DNA of 64,000 nucleotides from Candidatus Terasakiella magnetica (GTDB lineage Bacteria > Pseudomonadota > Alphaproteobacteria > Rhodospirillales > Terasakiellaceae). Below the pieces are notes generated by a model, which was not told where the DNA came from, searched no databases, and saw only the letters and a list, made by a program, of their open reading frames with translations. Shown one piece after another: positions 37,626-44,854 of this stretch; position 1 is the stretch's first letter; every line of letters starts with the position of its first letter. The stretch spans positions 62,001-126,000 of the forward strand of contig NZ_FLYE01000045.1 of the NCBI RefSeq assembly GCF_900093605.1, in the 5' to 3' direction. The translations under genes were made by a program, and so were the position numbers.

Positions 37626-38783
37626 TTAAAGGCTGTTTAAAAAAGAAATGAGACGGTGTTTGTCGCTGGCAGAAAGCTTGAGGAAGTTTTCTTTTGCTCT
37701 TTGAGCTTCCCCACCATGCCAGTTAATGGCTTCTTCAACGGAAGTGGCACGACCGTCATGTAAGAAACGTTTTGTATTTGAGGTTCCCCATAAAGGCTGG
37801 GTGCGCCATTCGCGCCCACTGGCCTGACCTTCTGCAATACCATCAGCTAGCCCGTCGCCCATATCATGCAAAAGAAGGTCGCTATAGGCTGCGACTTTTT
37901 TGCCTGATTTGGTGGTAAGCTCTGGTGTATGACAAGAGGCACAACCCACATCCTTAAACAAAGGCAAGGTTTCTTGAACCTGTGGGGTTGGGGCTTTTAA
38001 TCTTTTGAGGTAAAGCGCAACAAGATTAAGCATCTTGCTATCAATCTCTAAATTCTCAAACTGCACACTGTCGCCATGGGGGCCTTTTTGGCACTCTGGC
38101 TGTTTTGCGGTGCAATCGCCAAAGTGATGGCGATGAATTGGCGTGGACATGCCAATATCGTTTGAAAAGGCGTTAGCGGCTTGAATGCGCAAAGTCGGGG
38201 CGGTGGCTTTCCACGCAAAACGCCCAAGCTGACCATTGATCATATTGGGGCGACCGGAAATACCATCGTTATTTTTATCCTCGGGGTCAGCCTGTGCAAG
38301 AATGGTCTCATCACTCACGTCTTCAAGCAAACCAAGGCCAAAAAGGGGTTGGGAAAGACGACCCGCATAGTTTGTTTCTGGTGACATTTCCCCGTAAGCT
38401 AAGTCTTCAATACGGTAATAATTATCATCCAGATAGACACGGGCTTCGGCCTTTTGCCCATGAATGGCATTGGTTTGAAGCTGGCGACCATAGATCGGGT
38501 CGGCTTCCCCTTTTTCATTGCCAAGGCGCAGCACATAACCCAGACCGCCGATTTTACCATCGTTGGACACAGTGATCTTGCCACGCCCGCCTTTTGGGTG
38601 GCACGCCACACAGGAACGGGCATTAAACAAAGGGCCAAGACCGTCTGTTGCCTGTGTTGAAGCCGGTGCAGAGGTCCAAGGGCGATCAAACAAGGCTTTA
38701 CCCATTGCAAAATCTAAAGAAGCAGCTTGTGCTGAGGAAGTCCCCAGCAACAAGCCACAGAGTACGAACGTTGTTTTTTTCAT
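37626..38783 (-). CDS. Di-heme oxidoreductase-like protein (DUF1111, thiol oxidoreductase)
   Basis: This 385-residue exported c-type cytochrome has a signal (FVLCGLLLGTSSAQA). Two haem-binding motifs are present, CVACH near residue 58 and CASCH near 280, inside a layout like the cytochrome-c peroxidase/MauG superfamily. Other blocks are PLFNARSCVACHPKGGRG and FLHDGRATSVEEAINWHGGEA. It probably oxidises or reduces iron or a partner protein in this operon. The start overlaps the oxidase stop as TAATG. Confidence 0.92.
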   Translation of the reverse strand: MKKTTFVLCGLLLGTSSAQAASLDFAMGKALFDRPWTSAPASTQATDGLGPLFNARSCVACHPKGGRGKITVSNDGKIGGLGYVLRLGNEKGEADPIYGRQLQTNAIHGQKAEARVYLDDNYYRIEDLAYGEMSPETNYAGRLSQPLFGLGLLEDVSDETILAQADPEDKNNDGISGRPNMINGQLGRFAWKATAPTLRIQAANAFSNDIGMSTPIHRHHFGDCTAKQPECQKGPHGDSVQFENLEIDSKMLNLVALYLKRLKAPTPQVQETLPLFKDVGCASCHTPELTTKSGKKVAAYSDLLLHDMGDGLADGIAEGQASGREWRTQPLWGTSNTKRFLHDGRATSVEEAINWHGGEAQRAKENFLKLSASDKHRLISFLNSL

Positions 38784-40243
38784 TAAGTGACGTTGATGAT
38801 GCCCATCATTCCTGTTTCTTCATGTTCAACAATATGGCAATGGAACATCCAATCACCCGGGTTATCGGCAACAAAGGCCACATGTACCCGTTCTTTTGGA
38901 CGAATAAGAACCGTATCGGTGAAGTGTTTCGGCAAAGATTTTTTGTTTGATTTTAAATAGAGGAATGTATGACCATGAATGTGAATAGGGTGCACATGCG
39001 GTGTGGCATTGACCAATTCAAAAACATAGGTGCGCCCGCGTTTGAGGTTAAACAACGGGGCAGGTAATGTTTTATGCCCATCTTGGGGCCATGTGCGTTG
39101 ATTGATCGCCCAGAAGGTTTCATCAGACAAACACAGCGCATCTGCCATTTTCAAGACCTGTCCATCGGGCAGATTAATGTCCGGTGGGGAGGCCGTGGCG
39201 GTTGCGGTAAATTCCACACGCTCATGTATCGCGTTAGAAAGGTCCGGCTCGGCAATGTCAGGGGCATAAAGGGGCGCTGGGTCAAACTCCCCGCGATCTA
39301 ACATAGGGCCAACGGATTTTAGTTTGGCAATTGGCACGGGCTGTGGCGCGAAATAATCATAAATGATGACTTCTTTGCCCGGCTCTGGTGTGCGTACCAC
39401 AACGTCGATGCGCATGGCTGAACCCAAACGCCATGTTTTAAGCGGGAAGGGGGCAACAGCCTGACCATCGGTTGCGATGATAGCTGCACCATTTGCGCCT
39501 TCAATGCCGATTTGGTTTACGCGCGAGTTATTGACACTCATCATGCGAACACGCACGTCACCACCCGCTGGCACTTCCATGACCGGAAGTTTTTGCAGGT
39601 TCACGCTACGCGCTGTGGCAAAGGTGCCGCTGCGGCTTGCGCCTTTTGGTGTGGTGAAATCGGTGAAGTTACCGTTTTCATCAAGGTGCCAGTCTTTGAT
39701 CACGCATAAGACGTCATCATCATAAGGTCTGGTTTCATCACCCGTAACAATCAAGGCTGCCGCGAGCCCTTTACCCAACTGGGTGGACAGGTTGCAATGT
39801 GAATGCATAGGGAACATGCCCGTATCAGGCACGGTGAAATCATAGGTAAAGCTCTCACCCGGCTCAACAGGTTGCTGGGTGACATAAGGCACACCGTCCA
39901 TATGGTTGGGCAGGCGGATGCCATGCCAGTGAATGGAGGTATGTTCAGGTAATTCATTTTTTAGGGTGGTGCGAAGACGGGCACCTTTGGGAACGCGGAT
40001 CACCGGAAGGAGATCATCGCCATAGGTCCAAAGCGGCAGTTCTGGCCCACCTTCAAACAATTTCGTTGGGCGAATTTTAGCGACCAGATTGGCCTCAACA
40101 ACAGTGTCGTTAAGGACTGGTTTTTTTCTTTTTGGCACACCCGGGCGGGTAGTGCTCAGACTTGATTTAGCGAGAAGTGGAAATGCCGAAAGCGCGACCA
40201 AGGCCGCGCTCCCGCCAATAACACTTCTTCTGGAAATAGGCAT
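38783..40243 (-). CDS. Multicopper oxidase, Tat-exported
   Basis: This 486-residue periplasmic oxidase has a twin-arginine signal (SRRSVIGGSAALVAL). All four copper-ligand motifs are present: HWHG, HSHC, HPIHIHGH and HCHIVEHEETGMM, so type 1 and trinuclear sites should be complete. Copper-resistance oxidases of this type often oxidise Cu(I) or Fe(II). Embedded between an imelysin and a di-heme protein behind Fur-like sites, a ferroxidase role is the best inference. I do not remember it as a standard member of the imelysin/DUF1111/DUF1513 cluster. Confidence 0.93.
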   Translation of the reverse strand: MPISRRSVIGGSAALVALSAFPLLAKSSLSTTRPGVPKRKKPVLNDTVVEANLVAKIRPTKLFEGGPELPLWTYGDDLLPVIRVPKGARLRTTLKNELPEHTSIHWHGIRLPNHMDGVPYVTQQPVEPGESFTYDFTVPDTGMFPMHSHCNLSTQLGKGLAAALIVTGDETRPYDDDVLCVIKDWHLDENGNFTDFTTPKGASRSGTFATARSVNLQKLPVMEVPAGGDVRVRMMSVNNSRVNQIGIEGANGAAIIATDGQAVAPFPLKTWRLGSAMRIDVVVRTPEPGKEVIIYDYFAPQPVPIAKLKSVGPMLDRGEFDPAPLYAPDIAEPDLSNAIHERVEFTATATASPPDINLPDGQVLKMADALCLSDETFWAINQRTWPQDGHKTLPAPLFNLKRGRTYVFELVNATPHVHPIHIHGHTFLYLKSNKKSLPKHFTDTVLIRPKERVHVAFVADNPGDWMFHCHIVEHEETGMMGIINVT

Positions 40244-40281
40244 GATAGTTTCCCCCTATATACCCCGAAGAGATGTTCTGT

Positions 40282-41562
40282 TTAGTGACCAACAGCAGTT
40301 GGATTATCCAAGCTGTCAGAACCTTCAACCGCGATCTTCAGGCCGAGTTCAGAAACAACCTGTTCGATACCGCGTGTCTGGTTCACAAGACCGTCAACAA
40401 CATCCAGAAGGATTTTGTTACCTGCATCATTGTTTTCAGCCAGCATTTGGTCGTAAGCCATTTTGCCGCTATCAGCAGTGACTTTCATAACTTCCATTTT
40501 GGCACTTGTTGCATCAAGCAGGCCTTGCAGGCGTGTATGTGCTTTTGGTGCTTTGGCTTGGGCCAAACCCGCAACACTTGCGCCAAAGATGACAGAACCA
40601 TCAACACGTTGGTATTTACCATTGTAAATCGCGTTCATGCCAACTTGGTTATAGTAGTGAGAGTTATGTGTGTTGTCAGAAAAGCAGTCATGCTCTTCTT
40701 CTGGATCATGCAGCAAAACGCCAAGCTTCATACGCTCACCGCCCAATTCACCATAAGATAGTGAACCGATACCGGATAAGATTGTAGAAAGCGCATCATT
40801 TTCATTTTTAGAAGAGATGTCTTTGCGTGCTTCGCCGTCTTTAGCCCATGCAGCAACGATATATTCCAGATCAGAGATCAAAAGGTCCGTTGCGGCAGAC
40901 AAGAATTGTGCACGACGATCACAGTTGCCGTTTGTGCAGTTTTTCGTATCAAAGTCAGTTGCTGGACGGTTGCCTGCACCTGCCTCTGTGCCGTTTAAAT
41001 CTTGGCCCCAAAGCAAAAATTCGATAGCGTGGTAGCCAGTGGCAACGTTTGCTTCAACTTCTTGTGCTTCGTGGATTGAACCTTCGAGAAGCTCAGGCGT
41101 GATGTTTGTGGCATCAATGACGTCTGGGCCGATACGTACTTTTTTATTGGCGATGATGTTTAGCGTGTAGGCTGGGTTTTCATCAGATGACTTACCGTAA
41201 GACGCATCAACATAGTCGATGAGACCTTCATCTAATGGCCATGCGTTGACTTTACCTTCCCAGTCATCAACAACAGTGTTCCCAAAACGGAAACCTTCTG
41301 TTTGTTGATATGGTACACGGGCAGCAACCCATGCGTCGCGTGCAGCTTTTAGTGTTGCATCGCTTGGATTGGCGATAAGGGCATCAACAGCCGTTTTAAG
41401 TTTTTGTGCTGTTGTGTAGGCATCCGTAAACATTGCATGTGCAATGTCGGAATAGTTTTTCACGATTTCCGCAGTAGTTGGTGCAGCTGCTTGTGCTGTA
41501 GAAGCGGCTGCGATCATGACTGCTCCCGCTGCAGTCGTTTTAAGAAGTTGAAGAACCTTCAT
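40282..41562 (-). CDS. irpA: IrpA-type imelysin, periplasmic iron-regulated protein
   Basis: This 426-residue exported protein has a signal peptide ending AAASTAQA. M75/imelysin features are clear: GYHAIEFLLWGQDLNG (the GxHxxE iron motif), PYQQTEGFRFGNTVVDDWEG, LDEGLIDYVDASYG and LHDPEEEHDCFSDNTHNSHYYN. It is the first gene of the operon, with AGGGTTTGTA as ribosome site. Two Fur-box-like sequences lie upstream, so iron starvation should induce it. It probably binds ferric or ferrous iron and passes it to a transporter not in this window. Confidence 0.92.
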   Translation of the reverse strand: MKVLQLLKTTAAGAVMIAAASTAQAAAPTTAEIVKNYSDIAHAMFTDAYTTAQKLKTAVDALIANPSDATLKAARDAWVAARVPYQQTEGFRFGNTVVDDWEGKVNAWPLDEGLIDYVDASYGKSSDENPAYTLNIIANKKVRIGPDVIDATNITPELLEGSIHEAQEVEANVATGYHAIEFLLWGQDLNGTEAGAGNRPATDFDTKNCTNGNCDRRAQFLSAATDLLISDLEYIVAAWAKDGEARKDISSKNENDALSTILSGIGSLSYGELGGERMKLGVLLHDPEEEHDCFSDNTHNSHYYNQVGMNAIYNGKYQRVDGSVIFGASVAGLAQAKAPKAHTRLQGLLDATSAKMEVMKVTADSGKMAYDQMLAENNDAGNKILLDVVDGLVNQTRGIEQVVSELGLKIAVEGSDSLDNPTAVGH

Positions 41563-41578
41563 TACAAACCCTATCAAT

Positions 41579-41597
41579 GAGAATGATTATCAATGAG
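41579..41597 (-). promoter_or_regulatory. Fur-box-like operator, proximal
   Basis: GAGAATGATTATCAATGAG resembles the 19-base Fur consensus (about 13 of 19). It sits 17 bases before the irpA start, where bound Fur would block transcription. Confidence 0.65.
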
Positions 41598-41630
41598 AAA
41601 TTGATAGGCTAATTAAGAATCGCTGTCAAT

Positions 41631-41649
41631 GACAATGCGAGTCATTATC
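41631..41649. promoter_or_regulatory. Fur-box-like operator, distal
   Basis: GACAATGCGAGTCATTATC matches the 19-base Fur consensus at about 15 positions. It lies between the divergent irpA operon and the binding-protein gene at 41747 and could control both. Confidence 0.7.
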
Positions 41650-41746
41650 ACAAATAAATTATGCTAATTCTCAGGTTATATTCTTTGAATATTTTTAATT
41701 TACGGTTAGTCTAATTTAGCTGAATTGATTATTAGGTATTGATATA

Positions 41747-42406
41747 ATGCCAAGAAATGCACCGCTTATTATCTTACTTGGCCTGATATGTTTTTATCAG
41801 GGGATGTCTGTTGGGCAAGCCAATGCCTTTCAGCAGGTTACGATTTGCCGGGCTGAATTTCCCTCTATTCATTTAGGGGCCAGTGATGAGTTGGAAAAAC
41901 TCTATAAGAAGTTGGGCTATAAAGTCGCCTTTAAAGATTTACCCAATAGAAGATCGTTATTAGAGGCCGCCAGAGGGGTCTGTTTTGGTGAAGTTGCCCG
42001 TATTGAAAGTGCCACTTTGCGCTACCCCAGCTTATTAAGAACAGCTCATCCCATCCATACGATCAGGGCTTATGCCTATAGTCTGGATGAGGAGGTGCAG
42101 GTTTCCTCATGGGGTGACTTAAACAACTACTCTGTGGGGATTATCCGTGGGGAGCTTTACGCAGAAGAAAGAGTGCAGGGGAAAAACTTCTTTCTGGCAA
42201 ATTCATATGACGAGCTCTTCAGACTGCTGGAAAGAAAGCGCCTCGATGTGGTTGTGGGTCTTGAAGGCGTGGTGGGCTCTTCAAATATGACGAGCAATAT
42301 CCACAAAAGTGACAAAGCCTTGTGGGAATTCCCACTGTATCATTTAGTCCACCGTAAAAATGCCCATATCTTGCCCAAACTCAATAACCTGATTAAACAG
42401 GATTAA
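41747..42406 (+). CDS. Orphan periplasmic solute-binding-like protein
   Basis: This 219-residue exported protein has a signal (LIILLGLICFYQGMSVGQANA) and a binding-protein fold similar in plan to the gene at 28100 (KLYKKLGYKVAFKDLPNRRSLLEAARG, GEVARIES, LYHLVHRKNAHILPKLNNLI). It lies opposite the irpA operon behind the shared Fur-like sites, so it may be iron-regulated. No transporter partner is seen. The ligand is unknown. Confidence 0.72.
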   Translation: MPRNAPLIILLGLICFYQGMSVGQANAFQQVTICRAEFPSIHLGASDELEKLYKKLGYKVAFKDLPNRRSLLEAARGVCFGEVARIESATLRYPSLLRTAHPIHTIRAYAYSLDEEVQVSSWGDLNNYSVGIIRGELYAEERVQGKNFFLANSYDELFRLLERKRLDVVVGLEGVVGSSNMTSNIHKSDKALWEFPLYHLVHRKNAHILPKLNNLIKQD

Positions 42407-42504
42407 GGTTTTCACAACACCCTTAAAATAAATTTCATTTCTTGCGTAAGTTTTTGCCAGCTTCACCCGTGTAACTTTATGAGTGTCTTTTTCTTGAGGC
42501 ATTC

Positions 42505-42529
42505 CATGCTTTTGTGAGCATGTTTTTTT
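42505..42529 (+). terminator. Hairpin plus T-run directly ahead of the EF-hand gene
   Basis: CATGCT (42505-42510) pairs with AGCATG (42517-42522) and is followed by seven T residues. It ends only 16 bases before the EF-hand start codon, leaving no space for a promoter in between. It is either the terminator of the upstream gene or a leader attenuator for the downstream operon. Confidence 0.7.
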
Positions 42530-42545
42530 ACATAGGAGAAATACT

Positions 42546-43094
42546 ATGGACGCGATAGGTTCATATGGCTCGGGCGGGTCGATAGATCACGCTCAACGAC
42601 GTCAGGATATGTTCAGCAAAATCGATACTGATGGCGATGGACAGTTTTCTCTGGAAGAGTTTGAAGCGGCCAAACCCGCTGATGCGCCAGCTGATGCCCC
42701 TGCAGCCAGTGAAATTTTTTCACAAATGGATGCAGATGGTGATGGCTCGGTAAGCGAGGAAGAGTTTTCCAAAATGCCACCGCCCCCACCGCCACCGCCT
42801 TCTGGTGGTTCTGGTATGATGGGCGGGGACATGCTGTCTTCTTTGCTTCAGGCGTTGGAAGACGCATCTTCAAACCTTAGTGAAGATGATGATGACAGTG
42901 AGAGCTCAACAGCTTTTAGTGAAGAAAGCGAGGAAACGGATAGTTCTTCAACTGAAGAAAATATTCTGGAATTGCTTCAACAGGAATTGCAAAATTTCCG
43001 CAACTCCGCTCATGCACAAGCTAATAATGCTTATGCAGATGCCTCAAGCCTGAGTACAATGTTGAGTGCACAGCAAACCTTTATCTCCACATAA
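42546..43094 (+). CDS. EF-hand calcium-binding protein
   Basis: This 182-residue acidic protein has two canonical EF-hand loops: DTDGDGQFSLEE (residues 27-38) and DADGDGSVSEEE (62-73), each with the full set of oxygen ligands. A run of eight prolines (78-85) and a Ser/Glu/Asp-rich segment follow, then a coiled C-terminal part. There is no obvious signal peptide. GGAG before the ATG is strong. It is 45 bases ahead of an ECF sigma gene and may be its co-transcribed partner or target. Confidence 0.88.
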   Translation: MDAIGSYGSGGSIDHAQRRQDMFSKIDTDGDGQFSLEEFEAAKPADAPADAPAASEIFSQMDADGDGSVSEEEFSKMPPPPPPPPSGGSGMMGGDMLSSLLQALEDASSNLSEDDDDSESSTAFSEESEETDSSSTEENILELLQQELQNFRNSAHAQANNAYADASSLSTMLSAQQTFIST

Positions 43095-43139
43095 TTGTTT
43101 GTTGAGATATTTTATTGTTGAAAGAATGGAAGTAAGGCA

Positions 43140-43730
43140 GTGAGGGCAGCTTTTGGTGACCAAGAGACAGATGCCGAGCTTTTGGATCGTTTGGCCATAG
43201 GCGATCAAAAAGCATTCCATTCTTTAATACAAAGACATCTTCCCTACGTTTTAAAAACAGCAGAACGTATGGTGGGTGATGCCAGCAATGCAGAAGATAT
43301 CGCCCAAGAGGTTATGCTCAAGCTTTGGAATAAAGCTGCCGATTGGGATTGCGATGGACAAGCCAAGCTTAAAACATGGCTTTATCGTGTAACGGTCAAT
43401 CTCTGTATTGATAAATATCGCCAAATTAAACATTTGGGGATAGAGCAAATCGAAATTCTGCCCTCATTAGAAAAAGATGCTCTTTCACATGTGCACGAAA
43501 AACAAGTGGAAGAGATTATCAGGAATCTATTTTTTGAACTGACGCCACAACAACGTCTTGTTATTGTTCTGTCATATTATGAAGGGCTGAGTTCAGCCGA
43601 GATTTCTGAGATCATGGAGTTGACGACAGGCGCCGTCACCGGATTACTCCATCGTGCACGCAGAGCTTTAAAAATAAAATTAACTGATTTGGGAATAGAG
43701 GGCTGGGCAGATGACAAAAACAAACGATAA
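43140..43730 (+). CDS. ECF-type RNA polymerase sigma factor
   Basis: This 196-residue group-IV sigma factor has region 2 (LPYVLKTAERMVGDASNAEDIAQEVMLKLW; TWLYRVTVNLCIDKYR) and region 4 (LTPQQRLVIVLSYYEGLSSAEISEIMELTTGAVTGLLHRARRALK). The start is GTG at 43140 after AAGTAAGGCA. It overlaps the next gene by 20 bases, so sigma and its putative inhibitor are translationally coupled. The layout sigma, small membrane protein, periplasmic sensor matches the CnrH/CnrY/CnrX logic of metal-responsive systems. Confidence 0.9.
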   Translation: MRAAFGDQETDAELLDRLAIGDQKAFHSLIQRHLPYVLKTAERMVGDASNAEDIAQEVMLKLWNKAADWDCDGQAKLKTWLYRVTVNLCIDKYRQIKHLGIEQIEILPSLEKDALSHVHEKQVEEIIRNLFFELTPQQRLVIVLSYYEGLSSAEISEIMELTTGAVTGLLHRARRALKIKLTDLGIEGWADDKNKR

Positions 43731-43986
43731 ACAGCTGAACAATTGGTTAGACCATTATAAAGTCGATGTGTCTCATAATCGCATGAGCCGACTTGAAGAG
43801 GAAATTTTTGCCAAAATAAACATGGCTCAAGCCCCTATGTTTGCCCCTATGGGGATGCGTGAAAGTCTTTATACTCTGGGCGGTGTTGGTCTGGTTTCTT
43901 CTCTTGTGTTGGTTCTAAGCCAATGGCTGCAAGCTTCATCTGAAGATGTTGTCTTGGCAACTCTTTATAGTTATGGAGGGTTCTAA
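43711..43986 (+). CDS. Small single-pass membrane protein, putative anti-sigma factor
   Basis: This is a 91-residue protein with a polar, charged N-terminal 50 residues (LNNWLDHYKVDVSHNRMSRLEEEIFAKI) that could bind sigma, then one membrane helix (LYTLGGVGLVSSLVLVLSQWL). It overlaps the sigma gene and is followed after 3 bases by the sensor-like gene. Size and topology recall CnrY, but no family is recognised with certainty. Confidence 0.72.
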   Translation: MTKTNDKQLNNWLDHYKVDVSHNRMSRLEEEIFAKINMAQAPMFAPMGMRESLYTLGGVGLVSSLVLVLSQWLQASSEDVVLATLYSYGGF

Positions 43987-43989
43987 GTT

Positions 43990-44430
43990 ATGGGCAAAGG
44001 GTTTGTCAGTCCGCGATGGAAAAATCCCTTATGTTGGGGCTCTCTTCTTTTAAACGTGGTTCTTATCGGCTTTATTCTTTTGGGCCCCCATGGTCCTTCC
44101 ACTGGACGGCCTTTACCTCAAGACGTTTTTACAAAAATGGCTGAGGATTTAGAGGGACAGGACCGTATTATCTATGAGGCGGTCTTGCAAAAGCATATGG
44201 ATAATATGAAGAAAAGCGGTCGCAATATCCATGAAGCCCTCGGGCTCATCGGTCAAGCAGCCCATCAAGAACCTTTTGATCTGGATAATGTCAAAGCAGC
44301 CCATACTCATCTGCATGCACAGCATCGCGAGATGGACAAAGCCATTACAGATTTTGTTTATGAAATGCTGGTCTCTCTTTCACCAGAAGGCCGCCAAAAG
44401 CTTCGCTTCGCCCCACCAAAACGGGATTGA
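43990..44430 (+). CDS. Periplasmic heavy-metal sensor-like protein (CnrX/Spy-type)
   Basis: This 146-residue protein is anchored by one N-terminal helix (CWGSLLLNVVLIGFILLG) with a helical periplasmic domain. Met/His-containing helices (LQKHMDNMKKSGRNIHEAL, AHTHLHAQHREMDKAI) and the end motif LSPEGRQKLRFAPPKRD are typical of the metal-resistance/CpxP-like superfamily. By analogy with CnrX it would bind metal and release the sigma factor through the small membrane protein. The metal (or calcium, given the EF-hand neighbour) is unknown. Confidence 0.8.
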   Translation: MGKGFVSPRWKNPLCWGSLLLNVVLIGFILLGPHGPSTGRPLPQDVFTKMAEDLEGQDRIIYEAVLQKHMDNMKKSGRNIHEALGLIGQAAHQEPFDLDNVKAAHTHLHAQHREMDKAITDFVYEMLVSLSPEGRQKLRFAPPKRD

Positions 44431-44437
44431 TTTGAGC

Positions 44438-44557
44438 AAAAAAAGGCCCCTAAATCTAATGACTTAGGGGCTAAGTATACTCTTGAGGGATAACGAATGG
44501 ACTGGTGTAGATAATAGCCGCGTTAACATCACAAAGTGACGCACCAGTCCCGGCTAT
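44438..44557 (-). ncRNA. Candidate small RNA 1: nested pseudoknot, Crp-site promoter, own terminator
   Basis: Read on the minus strand, 44557-44551 (ATAGCCG) pairs with 44520-44514, and 44550-44542 (GGACTGGTG) pairs with 44507-44499, an interleaved H-type pseudoknot of 7 and 9 perfect pairs. A small hairpin (TCAC-TTT-GTGA) lies inside. A terminator follows: stem 44471-44464 with 44453-44446, then seven T. CATTAT (44569-44564) serves as -10, giving a start at about 44557, the first base of the pseudoknot. A perfect TGTGA-N6-TCACA site is centred at -41.5. No open reading frame of note. I do not recognise the RNA. Confidence 0.72.
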
Positions 44558-44590
44558 GTAGGTATAATGACGTAGTTGATCAGCGGTGAC

Positions 44591-44606
44591 TGTGACGCTC
44601 ATCACA
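44591..44606. promoter_or_regulatory. Crp-type operator of small RNA 1
   Basis: TGTGACGCTCATCACA is a perfect TGTGA-N6-TCACA palindrome. Its centre (44598.5) lies 41.5 bases upstream of the inferred small-RNA start, the classical class II activator position, and the promoter has no good -35 box. Confidence 0.78.
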
Positions 44607-44635
44607 CCTAGGTGAAAAAATACGTATATTTACGT

Positions 44636-44768
44636 AAAAAAAGCCACACGCATGATGGTGTGGCTTAAAAGTCTCGGGAATGAAAAAGTTCTATTGAGAA
44701 ACAAAGCTTACAACTGCTCTCGATTTGTCCTCTGGGTGAAGGACCGTCATGTCTTTGTCTCTTCTATA
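44636..44768 (-). ncRNA. Candidate small RNA 2 downstream of the crp-like gene
   Basis: On the minus strand, a TATATT -10 (44774-44769) follows a perfect TGTGA-N6-TCACA site. Transcription would start near 44762-44768 and end at a strong terminator: AAGCCACAC (44666-44658) pairing with 44649-44641, then seven T ending at about 44636. The roughly 130-base RNA contains a hairpin GTCCT...AGGAC whose loop holds TTCACCCAG, a possible seed able to pair with purine-rich ribosome sites. Alternatively this hairpin is simply the terminator of the crp-like gene. Confidence 0.55.
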
Positions 44769-44801
44769 AATATAAGAATGCCTTAACAAAGTTTAAAGGT
44801 C

Positions 44802-44817
44802 TGTGATTACAGTCACA
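44802..44817. promoter_or_regulatory. Crp-type operator of small RNA 2 / downstream of crp-like gene
   Basis: TGTGATTACAGTCACA is a second perfect TGTGA-N6-TCACA site, about 45 bases upstream of the inferred start of small RNA 2 and 38 bases beyond the stop of the crp-like gene. Confidence 0.75.
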
Positions 44818-44854
44818 CTCATATAATTAAATATGAGATGAGTAAAAATTATCA

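Noticed and set aside
44499-44557. HDV-like self-cleaving ribozyme for the pseudoknot
   Set aside because: The strand order resembles the HDV nested fold, but the P4 hairpin is missing, the J4/2 catalytic segment does not fit, and the element sits exactly at an inferred transcription start with its own terminator, which suits a small RNA better.
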